Positions 24,970 to 34,371 of a stretch of 64,000 bases of DNA are shown here, one piece after another; position 1 is the stretch's first letter, and each line of letters opens with the position of its first letter. Source of the DNA: JABFSM01 sp963762545 (GTDB lineage: Bacteria > Gemmatimonadota > Gemmatimonadetes > Gemmatimonadales > GWC2-71-9); assembly GCA_963762545.1 (NCBI GenBank), contig CAVXLC010000001.1, positions 434,001 to 498,000 of the forward strand, written 5' to 3'. The notes beneath the pieces were generated by a model. That model was given only the letters and a program-made list of their open reading frames with translations. It ran no database searches and was not told the origin of the DNA. Position numbers and translations under genes: made by a program.

Positions 24970-25923
24970 TCATTGAATGCGCTCAACGCGCATGAACAAG
25001 GTGTACACTCCGTTGAGCTGCTGGTCGTACGGTTCGGCGAAGGGAATCGCGATGGTGAATCCCGCCCCGACGCCGAGCGAGGCGAGCTTCTCGCGCGTCA
25101 CCACGACGACCCGGTCCTGGTACTGGTCGGCATTCTGCATGGGTGCCAGTCCGATCGGCCGATCGACTATCGCCGTCACCAGGGTCGAGGCGCCGATCAT
25201 ATAGCTGCCGACAATGCCTCCCGTGAAGAAATTCGCCACCTGGGCTATGGTCTGCAGCGTGGGGTCCCCCGGTACCACGGCCGACGTGACGCTGCTGTTG
25301 CTGAACTGATTCTGGACGGCGGGCGAGCCGATAAGCCTGGTGACCCCGCCCGTGCGCCAATTGGTCGAATAGTTGTCGAAGGCCTGCATCTGGCCGTCCG
25401 ATTCCCACAAGGACGGGGCCACCAGGAGCGCTTCGACGCCGTCCGACAGTCCTCCCTCGAAGACGAGCAAGGGGAACTGGTCGTATGCAGGGGCCAGCGC
25501 AAGGTTGGCCCGCGGATCGTACCCGACCGGGGCATAGTCCGGGATGCCATTGCCGCCCCAGAGACCGCCGCTCCTGCTCGCCGATCCCGCCCGAATGCGA
25601 GTGCTGTTGCGGCCTCCGATGTCGCCGTACTCGCGCGTTCGCACGATGTTGGGCATTGAGATCATGTGGCCGTCACGACGATCCCAGAGCACGAATGCCG
25701 CCGCGCCATAGACCTCGTCCTTCTTTCCGTCACTATCGCCATCGCGCGTTTCGTGGTTTACCGCGAACCCGGAAATCACGACGCGATAGCGGCCGGAGGT
25801 CGGCGCCACGATGGTCGGCTGGACGATGACCGGCTTCGGCAGCCGTACCTGGGCGGAAAGAGGCGCTGCGGCTCCGGCAAGGAAGGCCAGCGACCCGAGA
25901 CTCACTACCGTCGTTCGATCCAT
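24970..25923 (-). CDS. Secreted protein of unknown function
   Basis: 317 residues with a signal peptide (about residues 1-24, ending PLSAQ). The mature sequence begins with a beta segment, RYRVVISGFAVNHETRDG, next to an Asp-rich run DGDSDGKKDEVYG that resembles a calcium-binding loop. Later parts are Gly- and Ser-rich (AGSASRSGGLWGGNG) and end FMRVERIQ. The same opening pattern (RYRV...GF.V...T.DD....DG..DEVY) is seen in other uncharacterised secreted proteins of soil bacteria. No enzyme motif is visible. Confidence 0.5.
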   Translation of the reverse strand: MDRTTVVSLGSLAFLAGAAAPLSAQVRLPKPVIVQPTIVAPTSGRYRVVISGFAVNHETRDGDSDGKKDEVYGAAAFVLWDRRDGHMISMPNIVRTREYGDIGGRNSTRIRAGSASRSGGLWGGNGIPDYAPVGYDPRANLALAPAYDQFPLLVFEGGLSDGVEALLVAPSLWESDGQMQAFDNYSTNWRTGGVTRLIGSPAVQNQFSNSSVTSAVVPGDPTLQTIAQVANFFTGGIVGSYMIGASTLVTAIVDRPIGLAPMQNADQYQDRVVVVTREKLASLGVGAGFTIAIPFAEPYDQQLNGVYTLFMRVERIQ

Positions 25924-25989
25924 TGGTTTCTCCTGGGCGCCAGGCGCCCGGTGACAGGGTGCTCCGCAGCTACAGTTTCACCCGTTGCC

Positions 25990-27507
25990 CTAACGCGTTG
26001 CGGCTCGGGGCCTTTGCTGGAAGTGCCGGGACGCTTTCCCCGGCCCGGCGTCGCCCGAGGCGGTGGCGACCGATGCCGGGAATTCGTTTCTGATTGCTCG
26101 CCCGGGCCGGACTTCCCGGTGCAGGCCCGCCGGATCCTTCACGACCTTTCCCTGGACAATCACGTACTGCACGCCGACCGACTGGTACTCGGGGTGCTCC
26201 ACGGTGGCCCGGTCCAGGACGGTCGCATAGTCCAGGATGGTGACATCCGCGTCCGCGCCGACGGACAGACGTCCCTTGCGACGCATCGCGGCCGATCCCT
26301 TTTCCAGACGCTGGGCCGGCATGATCGTCATCTTCGCGATGGCGTCCATCAGGGAGATCGCCGTCCGCTCCCGCGCATACCGCCCGATGGTTCGAGCGAA
26401 CGTGCCGGACGCGCGGGGATGGTTGTTGAATCCGGGTTCCAGAATCGCGTCGCTCCCGATCATGACCAGCGGCGACTGCAGGGCCCCGACGACGTTGTCC
26501 TCCGGGATCGCGTAGGCGACCGCGAGCTTCCCCTCGCTCCGGTACCTCCGATAGCTCCGCTCGGTCAGCCGTTCCGGCGTTCCGCCCAGCTGGAGGTCGC
26601 CGAACGAAATGCGGAATCGCGATTGCCATCCGGCGTCGAAGCGGGCGGAGTTGAGCGCGGTCGCCCAGAAGGGATAGGGATAGGCGCAGGCCGTGATGTC
26701 GATGCCGCGGTTCCGAGCGTCCTGCAGCAGCGCCAGCGACCGCTCCATCGAGAAGGTGCCGCCGGTACTCGTGATGTGGTCGACATGAACCGACGCCCCG
26801 GTTTTCTCCGCATACCCGATGATCTCGTTCAGCGCGTCGATGTTGGTGCCCGGCTCCTCCATGTCCGAGAATCGAGCGTGGAAGAACACCGGAACGTCAT
26901 AGCGCCGCGCGAGGCGCATCACCGGCAGGATTTCGGCTGCCGATATTCCGGGGCTGTACTCGAGGGCAAACGACACGCCGAGCGCGCCGTTCCCGAGGGC
27001 GCGCTCGGCGATGGCCGTGAGCTGGCGAATCTGCGCCTCGTTCGCCGCCTGGTACCGGCCCAGCTTGAGCGTGTTCCGCGCCGCCGAGTAGTAAAACGAC
27101 GCCCCGAAGTTGATGGGGAGGTGCTGTTTCTCGTACGCCCCGTACCAGGCGGCGGGATCCACGGTCCCGCCGTGCATTGACAGGTTGGTGGTGACCCCGT
27201 CGGCGATCTTGTTCCACACGCCGATCGGGGTCGGGTCGTACGAAAGGATGTCGATGAACCCGGGGGCGACCACGAGCCCGGTTGCATCGATGGTCGTCTT
27301 TCCGCTCAGTGGGGCAGGGGAAATCCGCCGGATGGTCCCACCGGAAATCCCGACGTTTGCCACCCCATCGAATCGCGTCTCCGGGTTCAGTACCCGTCCG
27401 TTGCGAATGACGAGATCGTAGACGACTGCGCCCGAATCCGATGCGGCCTGGGCCCAGAGGGTCGGGGCAAGGATGGTCAGGGGCAGGAAGAAGGCGAGCC
27501 GTCGCAC
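25990..27507 (-). CDS. Secreted D-aminoacylase-like amidohydrolase with an altered metal site
   Basis: 505 residues from the GTG at 27507, which has GAGGA 8 bp upstream and starts the signal peptide directly (VRRLAFFLPL..LWAQ); an upstream GTG at 27522 is less well placed. The family pattern is clear: DLVIRNGRVLNPETRF, VVAPGFIDILSYDP, ADGVTTNLSMHGG, FFHARFSD, SVHVDHITS and IGSDAI. In standard N-acyl-D-amino-acid deacylases GFID is followed by an HxH pair and a Cys ligand; here these read ILSYDP and SMHG. Two later His and the Asp remain. It therefore belongs to a variant branch that may bind one metal. The substrate is probably an N-acylated amino acid or a small peptide. Confidence 0.75.
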   Translation of the reverse strand: MRRLAFFLPLTILAPTLWAQAASDSGAVVYDLVIRNGRVLNPETRFDGVANVGISGGTIRRISPAPLSGKTTIDATGLVVAPGFIDILSYDPTPIGVWNKIADGVTTNLSMHGGTVDPAAWYGAYEKQHLPINFGASFYYSAARNTLKLGRYQAANEAQIRQLTAIAERALGNGALGVSFALEYSPGISAAEILPVMRLARRYDVPVFFHARFSDMEEPGTNIDALNEIIGYAEKTGASVHVDHITSTGGTFSMERSLALLQDARNRGIDITACAYPYPFWATALNSARFDAGWQSRFRISFGDLQLGGTPERLTERSYRRYRSEGKLAVAYAIPEDNVVGALQSPLVMIGSDAILEPGFNNHPRASGTFARTIGRYARERTAISLMDAIAKMTIMPAQRLEKGSAAMRRKGRLSVGADADVTILDYATVLDRATVEHPEYQSVGVQYVIVQGKVVKDPAGLHREVRPGRAIRNEFPASVATASGDAGPGKASRHFQQRPRAATR

Positions 27508-27548
27508 CTGGTTGTTCCTCACTGAGCAGGGTCCATCGCCGAGCCGCC

Positions 27549-27577
27549 TTGAGTTGGTTGCTCACGGGCGGTAGAAT
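27549..27577 (+). promoter_or_regulatory. Sigma70-like promoter for the first BTAD-TPR gene
   Basis: TTGAGT (27549-27554) and TAGAAT (27572-27577) are separated by exactly 17 bp. Transcription would begin near 27584, about 70 bp before the preferred GTG at 27653. Confidence 0.6.
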
Positions 27578-27652
27578 CGGCAGATAGTCTCGTTTCCCGG
27601 TGTCAGCGAGGCTTTGCGCCCCATCAGCGAAATCTCATCGTCGGGACCTAAC

Positions 27653-30526
27653 GTGTTGCGGCTGCGGACGTTCGGCGGGGTGTGGATTGAGACGGCAGAC
27701 GGCGCCCGGGTGCCCAGCCCGCGCCCGCAGCGGCTGGCGCTCCTGGTCATCGTGGCCGCCGCCGGCCGCCGCGGCGTCTCGCGAAACCGCCTCCTGGCGA
27801 TCCTCTGGCCCGATACCGACGAGGACCGCGCCAGGCACGCGCTCTCCCAGAGCCTGTATGCCCTGCGGCGCGACCTCGACCGCACCCTCATTACCGCCGA
27901 CAATGAGCTGCGCCTCCCCCCCGACGGCATCGCCTGTGACGTGCAGGAGTTCCGTGAGGCGATCGCCCGGCACGACTGGCCCAAGGCGTATGCTCTCTAT
28001 CAGGGTCCCTTCGCGGCGGGGCTCTCGCTCGGCGATGCGCCGGAGTTCGACCGCTGGCTCGAGGAGGAGCGCGCCGGCCTGGCCCGGGAGGCGGAGACGG
28101 CGTTCGAGGCGCTGGCCAGGGAGGCGGCCGCCACCGGCGACCATCCCCGCGCGGCCGAGATCTGGCAGCGGTTGACCGGCCTGGATCCGGTCAGCGCGAG
28201 GTTCGCCACGTCCTACATGTCCGCATTGGCACGTCTCGGCGATCGCGCCGGCGCCATTGCCCACGCCAAGCAATACGCGGTCCGAGTCCGGCGTGAGCTC
28301 GACGCCGAGCCGGATCCGGCCGTCGTACGCGCGGCCGAACAGCTGCGGCTGGAGACCAGGGCCGCTGCCGACGCGACACCCGAGCCCGCCCCGCGCGGAG
28401 CACCGGCGCCGGCGGTCCCGGTCTCATCACCGGCGGGGCACGTGGACCACGCTGCGGAGCCGACCCGCGGCCGCCGCCGCGCGATCCTGCGCGCGGCGAT
28501 CGCCGCCGGGGTCCTGGTCATCCTGGCCGGATCGATGCTGGTGGCGCGCTCCGCAACTCGGACGCGCCGGACCCCGGTCCTGGCGGTGGGTCAGATTCGG
28601 GATCTCACCGCACCGGACTCCGCCCGGGTCGGTGGCGTCCTGAGCGAAGTGCTGGCGACTAGTCTGGCCCGGCTCAGCGACGTCGAAGTGATCGCGAACT
28701 CCCGGATCATCGAGCTGCTGCGGCAGGGCACCGACACCATCCGGTCCGCGCGCACCGACGCGGCCCGTCGGGCCGGCGCGACCGAGATCCTCGAGGGCGA
28801 GCTGGTACCCGCGGCGGGCGGACAGATCCGGTTGGCCCTCCGCCGGGTGGCGATCGGACGGGGCGCGGTTCGGGGAGGCTACTCGGTGAGCGGCACCGAT
28901 CGGCTCGCGCTGCTGGACAGCGTGACCTCGCTGATCGCGGCCGATTTGCAGGTCAGCGCCCCGATGCGATCGTTGGCGGAGTATACTGCGCGCTCCCCCA
29001 TTGCCTTGAGACTCTACGAGGAAGGCCTCCGGGCTTACTACCAGGGGGATACCTACACCGCACACACCATCTTCCACGAGGCACTGCAGGAGGACTCCAC
29101 GTTTGCGATGGCCGCGTTCTATGCCCATCGCGCCAGCCGGGACCTCGGCATGATGGACCCGGAGGTCGAGGCGGTGGCGCTCCGGCTCGCGACGCGCGCC
29201 CCCGAGCGAGACCGGCTCCTGATCCTCACCTCGATTTACCGGGACCACAACGAGCCGGTAGCCCTTCTGTATGCCGACACGCTTCTGGCTCGCTTTCCCC
29301 GGGACCCGGAAGCCCTGGCGAGCGTCGCCGAGGCTACCCTCTTTCACGCGCCCATTACTCCGCGCATGCGGGACGTCATCGAGCGGGCGATCGCGATCGA
29401 TTCGTCGGCGCCGCCGAATCCGCTGGCGCCGTGCCGGTTGTGCCAGGAGTTCGGGCAGCTGACGACGGCGCTGCGATGGGCCGACTCGGGTGGAGCGGCG
29501 GTCCGGGCGCTGCAACGCTGGGTCGCGGCACGACCGCAGGATCCCACCCCGGTCCGGGAGCTGGCGATGCAGCAGTTCTATCTGGGCCGGTACGAGGCCG
29601 GCGCGGCCCAGGTGGGACAGCTTGGCAAATTGCCTCCCGAGGCCGTCAACCTTGGCGTCTCGCCCATCTTCTACGGACGGTTGCTCACCGGTCACTTCGA
29701 CGAGGCGGATGCGGAGTGCACGGTGCAGCTCGGCGGGGAGGATCTCCGGGCTCTCGGCGAGTATGCCTGGTTGTGTACCCTCCTGTACCGCTACCAGGGC
29801 CGCTATCGCGATGCCTCGGCGCTGGTGCTCTCGGACCGCGCGCCGGGGGGCGGACTCCTCAAGCGGCAGTTCCAGCCGGATCGGGTCAGGGAAGTGGTGC
29901 TCGATCTCGAAATGGACCGGCCCCTCCTGGCGCTCCGCGTCCTGGAATCGATCGTGCCCAACCCGAAGGCCTATCGGTTTCCCGGCCTCTACGCGCGCGA
30001 TCTCACCTGGAGTCTGGTCCGGCGGGGAACTGCCGCGGTGATGGCCCGGGAATTTGATCTCGCGCGCCGGCTGGCCGACAGCGCGGAAATCGTGGGCCAG
30101 AAGAGCCTGTACGGCCGCGATCCGCTGCTGCACTACTTCCTTCGCGGCCTCCTGGCCGCCTCGTCGGGCGACCACCAGAGCGCGGTGGATCTGTATCGCC
30201 GGTCGCTCTACTCCCCGAACTTCGGATACACGCGGACGAATCTCGAGCTCGCGCGGAGCCTGCTCGCCCTCGGGCGCGCCGGCGAAGCGGTCCCGGTGCT
30301 GCAATCCTCCTTGCGCGGCGGCTGGGATGGCTCGAACCTGTACGTGAGCCGCACCGAGCTGCACGAGCTGCTGGCTCGGGCGTTCGAAGCGAGCGGGCGC
30401 CGGGACAGCGCAGCCGTCCATTTCCGGATGGTGGAGAGCGCATGGCGCCGCGCCGATCCCGCCCTGGCCCCGCGCTATCAGACCGCCCGCGACTGGCTCA
30501 TCGCCTACGACGGCGCGAGACGGTAA
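27653..30526 (+). CDS. Membrane-anchored BTAD-type regulator with TolB-like and TPR domains
   Basis: 957 residues from the GTG at 27653, preferred because VLRLRTFGGVWIE is the usual opening of SARP/BTAD proteins; a TTG at 27614 would add 13 residues. Domains: OmpR-like winged helix (about 1-95, with SRNRLLAILWPDTDEDRAR and HALSQSLYALRRDLD), BTAD helices (about 96-245), a Pro/Ala-rich linker, one membrane helix (about 280-298), a TolB-like domain (about 305-430) and TPRs to the end. This puts a DNA-binding domain inside the cell and a sensor domain outside, as in ToxR/CadC. The outer domain may sense envelope proteins or peptides. Targets are unknown; it is divergent from the D-aminoacylase-like gene. 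Confidence 0.78.
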   Translation: MLRLRTFGGVWIETADGARVPSPRPQRLALLVIVAAAGRRGVSRNRLLAILWPDTDEDRARHALSQSLYALRRDLDRTLITADNELRLPPDGIACDVQEFREAIARHDWPKAYALYQGPFAAGLSLGDAPEFDRWLEEERAGLAREAETAFEALAREAAATGDHPRAAEIWQRLTGLDPVSARFATSYMSALARLGDRAGAIAHAKQYAVRVRRELDAEPDPAVVRAAEQLRLETRAAADATPEPAPRGAPAPAVPVSSPAGHVDHAAEPTRGRRRAILRAAIAAGVLVILAGSMLVARSATRTRRTPVLAVGQIRDLTAPDSARVGGVLSEVLATSLARLSDVEVIANSRIIELLRQGTDTIRSARTDAARRAGATEILEGELVPAAGGQIRLALRRVAIGRGAVRGGYSVSGTDRLALLDSVTSLIAADLQVSAPMRSLAEYTARSPIALRLYEEGLRAYYQGDTYTAHTIFHEALQEDSTFAMAAFYAHRASRDLGMMDPEVEAVALRLATRAPERDRLLILTSIYRDHNEPVALLYADTLLARFPRDPEALASVAEATLFHAPITPRMRDVIERAIAIDSSAPPNPLAPCRLCQEFGQLTTALRWADSGGAAVRALQRWVAARPQDPTPVRELAMQQFYLGRYEAGAAQVGQLGKLPPEAVNLGVSPIFYGRLLTGHFDEADAECTVQLGGEDLRALGEYAWLCTLLYRYQGRYRDASALVLSDRAPGGGLLKRQFQPDRVREVVLDLEMDRPLLALRVLESIVPNPKAYRFPGLYARDLTWSLVRRGTAAVMAREFDLARRLADSAEIVGQKSLYGRDPLLHYFLRGLLAASSGDHQSAVDLYRRSLYSPNFGYTRTNLELARSLLALGRAGEAVPVLQSSLRGGWDGSNLYVSRTELHELLARAFEASGRRDSAAVHFRMVESAWRRADPALAPRYQTARDWLIAYDGARR

Positions 30527-30544
30527 ATCCCCCGGGTTGCCCAG

Positions 30545-32905
30545 GTGCCTTCCTTCCGTCTCGACACCCTCGATGCCGCGGCGCTCTCCGGCCCCGGGGG
30601 CCCGATTGCCCTGACCGAGCCGCGCCAGCTCGCGGTGCTGATCCGGCTCGCCGGCGCGCCGGGTCGGACCCTGGGCACCAATGCACTCCTCCTCTGTATC
30701 TGGCCCCATCTCACCGCCAGGCAAGGAAGAGAGCAGCTTCGACACGCGGCGCTGGCCATCGCACAGGCGGCGGGTGTGCCCCTCCTGGTGGAGGCCGGGG
30801 AAGCCTGGGCCCTGGTGCCCGACGTGGAGTGCGACTTCGACCAGGCGGCCGGCGCCCGGGCGGCCGCGTTCCTCCGGGGCTTCGCCCTGGCGGACACCCC
30901 GGAATGGGACGAGTGGGTCGCGGTGACCCGGCGGGCCCTTGCGATGCGCCCCGCGCCGCGCCGGCGCTGGCTTCGAGGCCGCCGACTCGTCGCGCTTCCC
31001 GTCATCGCGCTGGTCCTGGTCGGCGGCTATGCCCTGATGCGGCCCCGGTCCATCGCGGGATTTCACGCCGGCGATCGCGTCATTCTCGCGGACGTCGAGA
31101 ACACCACGCGGGACAGCACCCTGGGCCGGTCGCTCCAGACCGTGGCGGTGGTCGGACTCCAGCAATCACAGCGCATCGAGCTCTATTCGCGCAGCCGTAT
31201 TCTCGAATCGCTCCGGATCGCCGGACGGAGTCCGGACGCCGGTGATCTCACCGCCGACCTCGCGCTTGAGGTGGCGGTTCGCGACGCGGTGCCCTGGGTC
31301 GTGACGATCGCGGCGGCGCCGGATCGCGATCGAACCACGGTGACGACGCGGCTCATCCGGGCCGCGACCGGGGAGGTGGTGCTGACGGCGGCGGGGTCGG
31401 CCGCCGGCGGCCTCGATCTGGTGGAGGTGGTCGATCGCACCCTCCGCGCATTGCAACGGGGGATCGGAGAGTCCGCCGAACGGCTCCGCGGCCAGCCGCC
31501 GCTGGCCTTCGCCACCACGTCCGACCTGGAGGCCCTGCGGGCCTACGCCGAGGGTGCCGCGGCCTGGCGCCGGAGCGAGTTTCGCGTCGCCCGCGACTAT
31601 TGGGAGCGCGCGGTGACGCTCGATACCGGATTCGCCATGGCGATGGGGTCGTTGGGCGCCTACTACTACTACCAGTACGATCGCGCGGAAGGGGAACGCT
31701 ATTACCGGGAGGCACTGGCCCGGCTGGACCGGTTGACGGAATGGGAGCGGCTGCGGATCGAGTCCGGTTACGCGGCGGCTCGGGGAGACGTCGACTCGTC
31801 GCTCGCCGTCGATCGGCGGATCGCGGCGCTGTATCCCCGGGCGGCGACCTTCTACAACCTGGGCACCGGGCTGCTGCAGGCCCAGCGCTGTCGGGAGGCC
31901 ATCGAGGCCCTGGAACGATCGCGGTCGCTGGATCCCTCGAATCCAGGCACCCTCATCAACATCGCCACCTGCAAGAAGGATCTGGGCGAATACGAAGCGG
32001 CGCGGGCAGCCTATCTCGCGGCGGCCCGGCTCGACTCGACGACGCTCTACCGGGGCAACCTCAACCTCGAATACACCGGGACCCTGGTGCTCACCGGCCG
32101 CATGGTCGAGGCCGAGTCGGCGCTGGCCCGGATGACGCGGCAGCCGGCGATGGGGGATCAGTCGCTCGGGTTTCGCGGGTTAGGATATCTGGCCCTCTGG
32201 CGGGGCGCGGCGGCCCAGGCGCGGGACCACTTCCAGCGGGCGGTCGGCATGTCGCGCGAGCAGCAGGCGACCAACAGCTATTTCCGCAACCTGGCCCTGG
32301 TGATGGCGGCGGAGCGCGCCTCGGGCGACCGGGCCTCGGTCCGCGCTCACTTCGGCGCGCTCGACAGCCTGGCGCGGGTCCCGTCGCTCGCGCCCGCGTT
32401 CCTGACGTTCGGGGTCGACGCCCATGCCGCCGAGGGAGACGCGGCGGGGAGCCGGGCCCTGCTGAACCTGATGCGGCAGCGCGCCGATCCCCGAAGCCGG
32501 GAGGATTCGGTCCACATTCACTATGTCGCCGGAACCGTCGCGCTCCAGGACGGCGATTCCCGCGGGGCGCTGGCGGAGTTCGACCGCGCGGAGGGATTCC
32601 GCTTCCCGGCCATGCTCGGCCTGCGCCGGGCTTCCGCCCTGGAGCAGCTCGGCCGGCCCGACAGCGCCCTCAGCGTGCTGCGGGAAGTGATCGCCCACCC
32701 GCAGTTCGGGAACGAGGACCAGATTGCCTGGACCACGGCGCTGATCGATGCCGGTGACCTGGAGGAGCGGCTGGGGCGCGGGGACGCTGCCGTCGCCAGC
32801 TACCGGCGCTTGCTGGACCACTGGAAGGATGCCGATCCCGCGCTGCCGGACCTGGTCCGGGTCCGGGCCCGGCTCAACGCGCTGCAGGGCCGGCGGGATC
32901 GGTAG
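30545..32905 (+). CDS. Second membrane-anchored BTAD-like TPR protein with a reduced DNA-binding domain
   Basis: 786 residues, GTG start, 18 bp after its paralogue. The N-terminal domain (about 1-110) follows the winged-helix pattern (LTEPRQLAVLIRLAGAPGRT, LLLCIWPHLTARQGRE) but is shortened and lacks a full BTAD region. A single helix (about 146-165) leads to a TolB-like domain (VILADVENTTRDS, EAYSRSRI-type segments) and about eight TPRs, including FYNLGTGLLQAQRCREAIEA. The layout matches the gene before it, so it arose by duplication. With a weakened DNA-binding part it may work as a partner or modulator of the first protein. Confidence 0.7.
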   Translation: MPSFRLDTLDAAALSGPGGPIALTEPRQLAVLIRLAGAPGRTLGTNALLLCIWPHLTARQGREQLRHAALAIAQAAGVPLLVEAGEAWALVPDVECDFDQAAGARAAAFLRGFALADTPEWDEWVAVTRRALAMRPAPRRRWLRGRRLVALPVIALVLVGGYALMRPRSIAGFHAGDRVILADVENTTRDSTLGRSLQTVAVVGLQQSQRIELYSRSRILESLRIAGRSPDAGDLTADLALEVAVRDAVPWVVTIAAAPDRDRTTVTTRLIRAATGEVVLTAAGSAAGGLDLVEVVDRTLRALQRGIGESAERLRGQPPLAFATTSDLEALRAYAEGAAAWRRSEFRVARDYWERAVTLDTGFAMAMGSLGAYYYYQYDRAEGERYYREALARLDRLTEWERLRIESGYAAARGDVDSSLAVDRRIAALYPRAATFYNLGTGLLQAQRCREAIEALERSRSLDPSNPGTLINIATCKKDLGEYEAARAAYLAAARLDSTTLYRGNLNLEYTGTLVLTGRMVEAESALARMTRQPAMGDQSLGFRGLGYLALWRGAAAQARDHFQRAVGMSREQQATNSYFRNLALVMAAERASGDRASVRAHFGALDSLARVPSLAPAFLTFGVDAHAAEGDAAGSRALLNLMRQRADPRSREDSVHIHYVAGTVALQDGDSRGALAEFDRAEGFRFPAMLGLRRASALEQLGRPDSALSVLREVIAHPQFGNEDQIAWTTALIDAGDLEERLGRGDAAVASYRRLLDHWKDADPALPDLVRVRARLNALQGRRDR

Positions 32906-32908
32906 TGG

Positions 32909-34366
32909 CTACCGGATCGCCTGCCCGGTCGCGAAGTCGAACAGGGTGAGGCGCCGCAGGCGATAGTAGGCCTGCCAGTAGCCCCGGAGCGCCTGCACGA
33001 ACTGGCTCACCGCCTGATCCTTCTCGGACTGCGCCAGGTAGAGATTGTCGATGGCGATGCGCCCGATCACGTAGCGGTTGAGCGCCACCTCGAACCGCTT
33101 GCCCCCCACCGTGTCCGCCTTGGCCGACAGCGCCAGGTTGCGGCGCGCCTGGGACAGTTGCAGCGCCGCGAAGTGGGCCTCCTGCGCGGTCTGCTCCATG
33201 GTGCTCTGGCCCAGGCTCTCGGTCCGGTCCCGGTCCGCCTCGGCGGCGCGAACGTTCTCGCCCCGGCTGCCCCATTGCAGCAGCGGAATCTGGACCGACA
33301 TGGAGAACTGGCGAGCCTCGAGCAAATCCTTGTAGACCAGGTTTCGCTCCGGCGCGGTGGCGTTGAATCCGTAGCTCGCCGAGATCGTGGCGCCGACCCC
33401 GCCGCCCAGCCTGGCCTCGGTAATACGCCGGCGGGCCTGCACGTTCTGGAGGTCCACATCGTACACGCTGGCCCGGTTGCGGAGCGCCTCGGCCACGGCC
33501 CGGGTGGTGTCGGGCTCGAAATCGGGAACCTCGGAGGTGAACGAGATCTCGATCGGGGTGGTGCCGGGGACGTTGAGGGCCAGGTGGAGCGCCGCGCTGG
33601 CGCGGTCGTACTCCAGCCGGGCCCCGTCCAGGGTGTTCCGGGACCGGAGCAGCGCGAGCTCGCTCTGCAGCAGGTCGTTCTCGCCGATCTTGCCGACCTC
33701 GAAGCGCCCCTTGTTCAGGGTGTACAGGGTGTCGTTGACCGCCGCGTTCTTGATCTGGTTGTCGAGCGCCACCCGCGCCGAGTAGACATCGAAGAAGAGC
33801 GACGCGGTGTTCACCGCGATATCCTCCCGCGCCTCGAGATACTGCCGCTCGGCCAGCTCGGAGCGCACCACTTCCTCGCGGTGGTCCCAGAGGGCCGCGT
33901 TGGGCTTGAACAGGTCCTGTCGAAGCCCGAACGACACCGGGGTCGACGACCAGGTCTTGAACGACTGCTCGCCGGTCACCGACAGGCGCGACAGGGCCGA
34001 GCTCACGAAGAAGCTCCCGCCCGAAATCGGCAGCTGCTGGGACACCGTCATGTTGAGCGAGGCGTTGGTCTGGTTCTGGGGCCGGAACACCGTGCTGCCG
34101 TCGGGCTGCACCACCTGCACGATCGACCGGTTGTAGGCCGGGACGGTACCGCCGATGCTGAACTGGGGCAGCCGCCGCGCGAAGAAGGCCCGGTCCCGGT
34201 AACGGGCGGCGTCCCGGGTGGCGACGGCGGCGCGGGCCTGATAGCCCTGCTTCAGCGCCAGCTCCACCGCCTGCTGCAGGGTGAGCGGCTGCTGGGCGAC
34301 CGCGAGCCCGCCGGACGCGCCGGAGAGCAGCGCGCCCAGGACCAGGCCGATGGCAATGCGCGTCAT
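32909..34366 (-). CDS. TolC-family outer-membrane efflux protein
   Basis: 485 residues from the ATG at 34366 (AGGGA upstream); a GTG at 34375 overlapping the permease stop is an alternative. The signal peptide is about residues 1-24. It has the two-fold OEP pattern: LTLQQAVELALKQGYQARAA at the start, VSFGLRQDLFKPNAALWDHR, and the long coiled-coil helices AREDIAVNTASLFFDVYSAR and EAHFAALQLSQARRNLALSA. It would form the trimeric outer-membrane exit duct for the adaptor and permease encoded directly upstream. Confidence 0.88.
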   Translation of the reverse strand: MTRIAIGLVLGALLSGASGGLAVAQQPLTLQQAVELALKQGYQARAAVATRDAARYRDRAFFARRLPQFSIGGTVPAYNRSIVQVVQPDGSTVFRPQNQTNASLNMTVSQQLPISGGSFFVSSALSRLSVTGEQSFKTWSSTPVSFGLRQDLFKPNAALWDHREEVVRSELAERQYLEAREDIAVNTASLFFDVYSARVALDNQIKNAAVNDTLYTLNKGRFEVGKIGENDLLQSELALLRSRNTLDGARLEYDRASAALHLALNVPGTTPIEISFTSEVPDFEPDTTRAVAEALRNRASVYDVDLQNVQARRRITEARLGGGVGATISASYGFNATAPERNLVYKDLLEARQFSMSVQIPLLQWGSRGENVRAAEADRDRTESLGQSTMEQTAQEAHFAALQLSQARRNLALSAKADTVGGKRFEVALNRYVIGRIAIDNLYLAQSEKDQAVSQFVQALRGYWQAYYRLRRLTLFDFATGQAIR

Positions 34367-34371
34367 GTCCC

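Noticed and set aside
28427..31165. Long minus-strand open frame across the two BTAD-TPR genes
   Set aside because: It crosses two well-supported plus-strand genes and their gap, and reads as low-complexity Arg/Pro/Gly-rich sequence; a shadow of the real genes.
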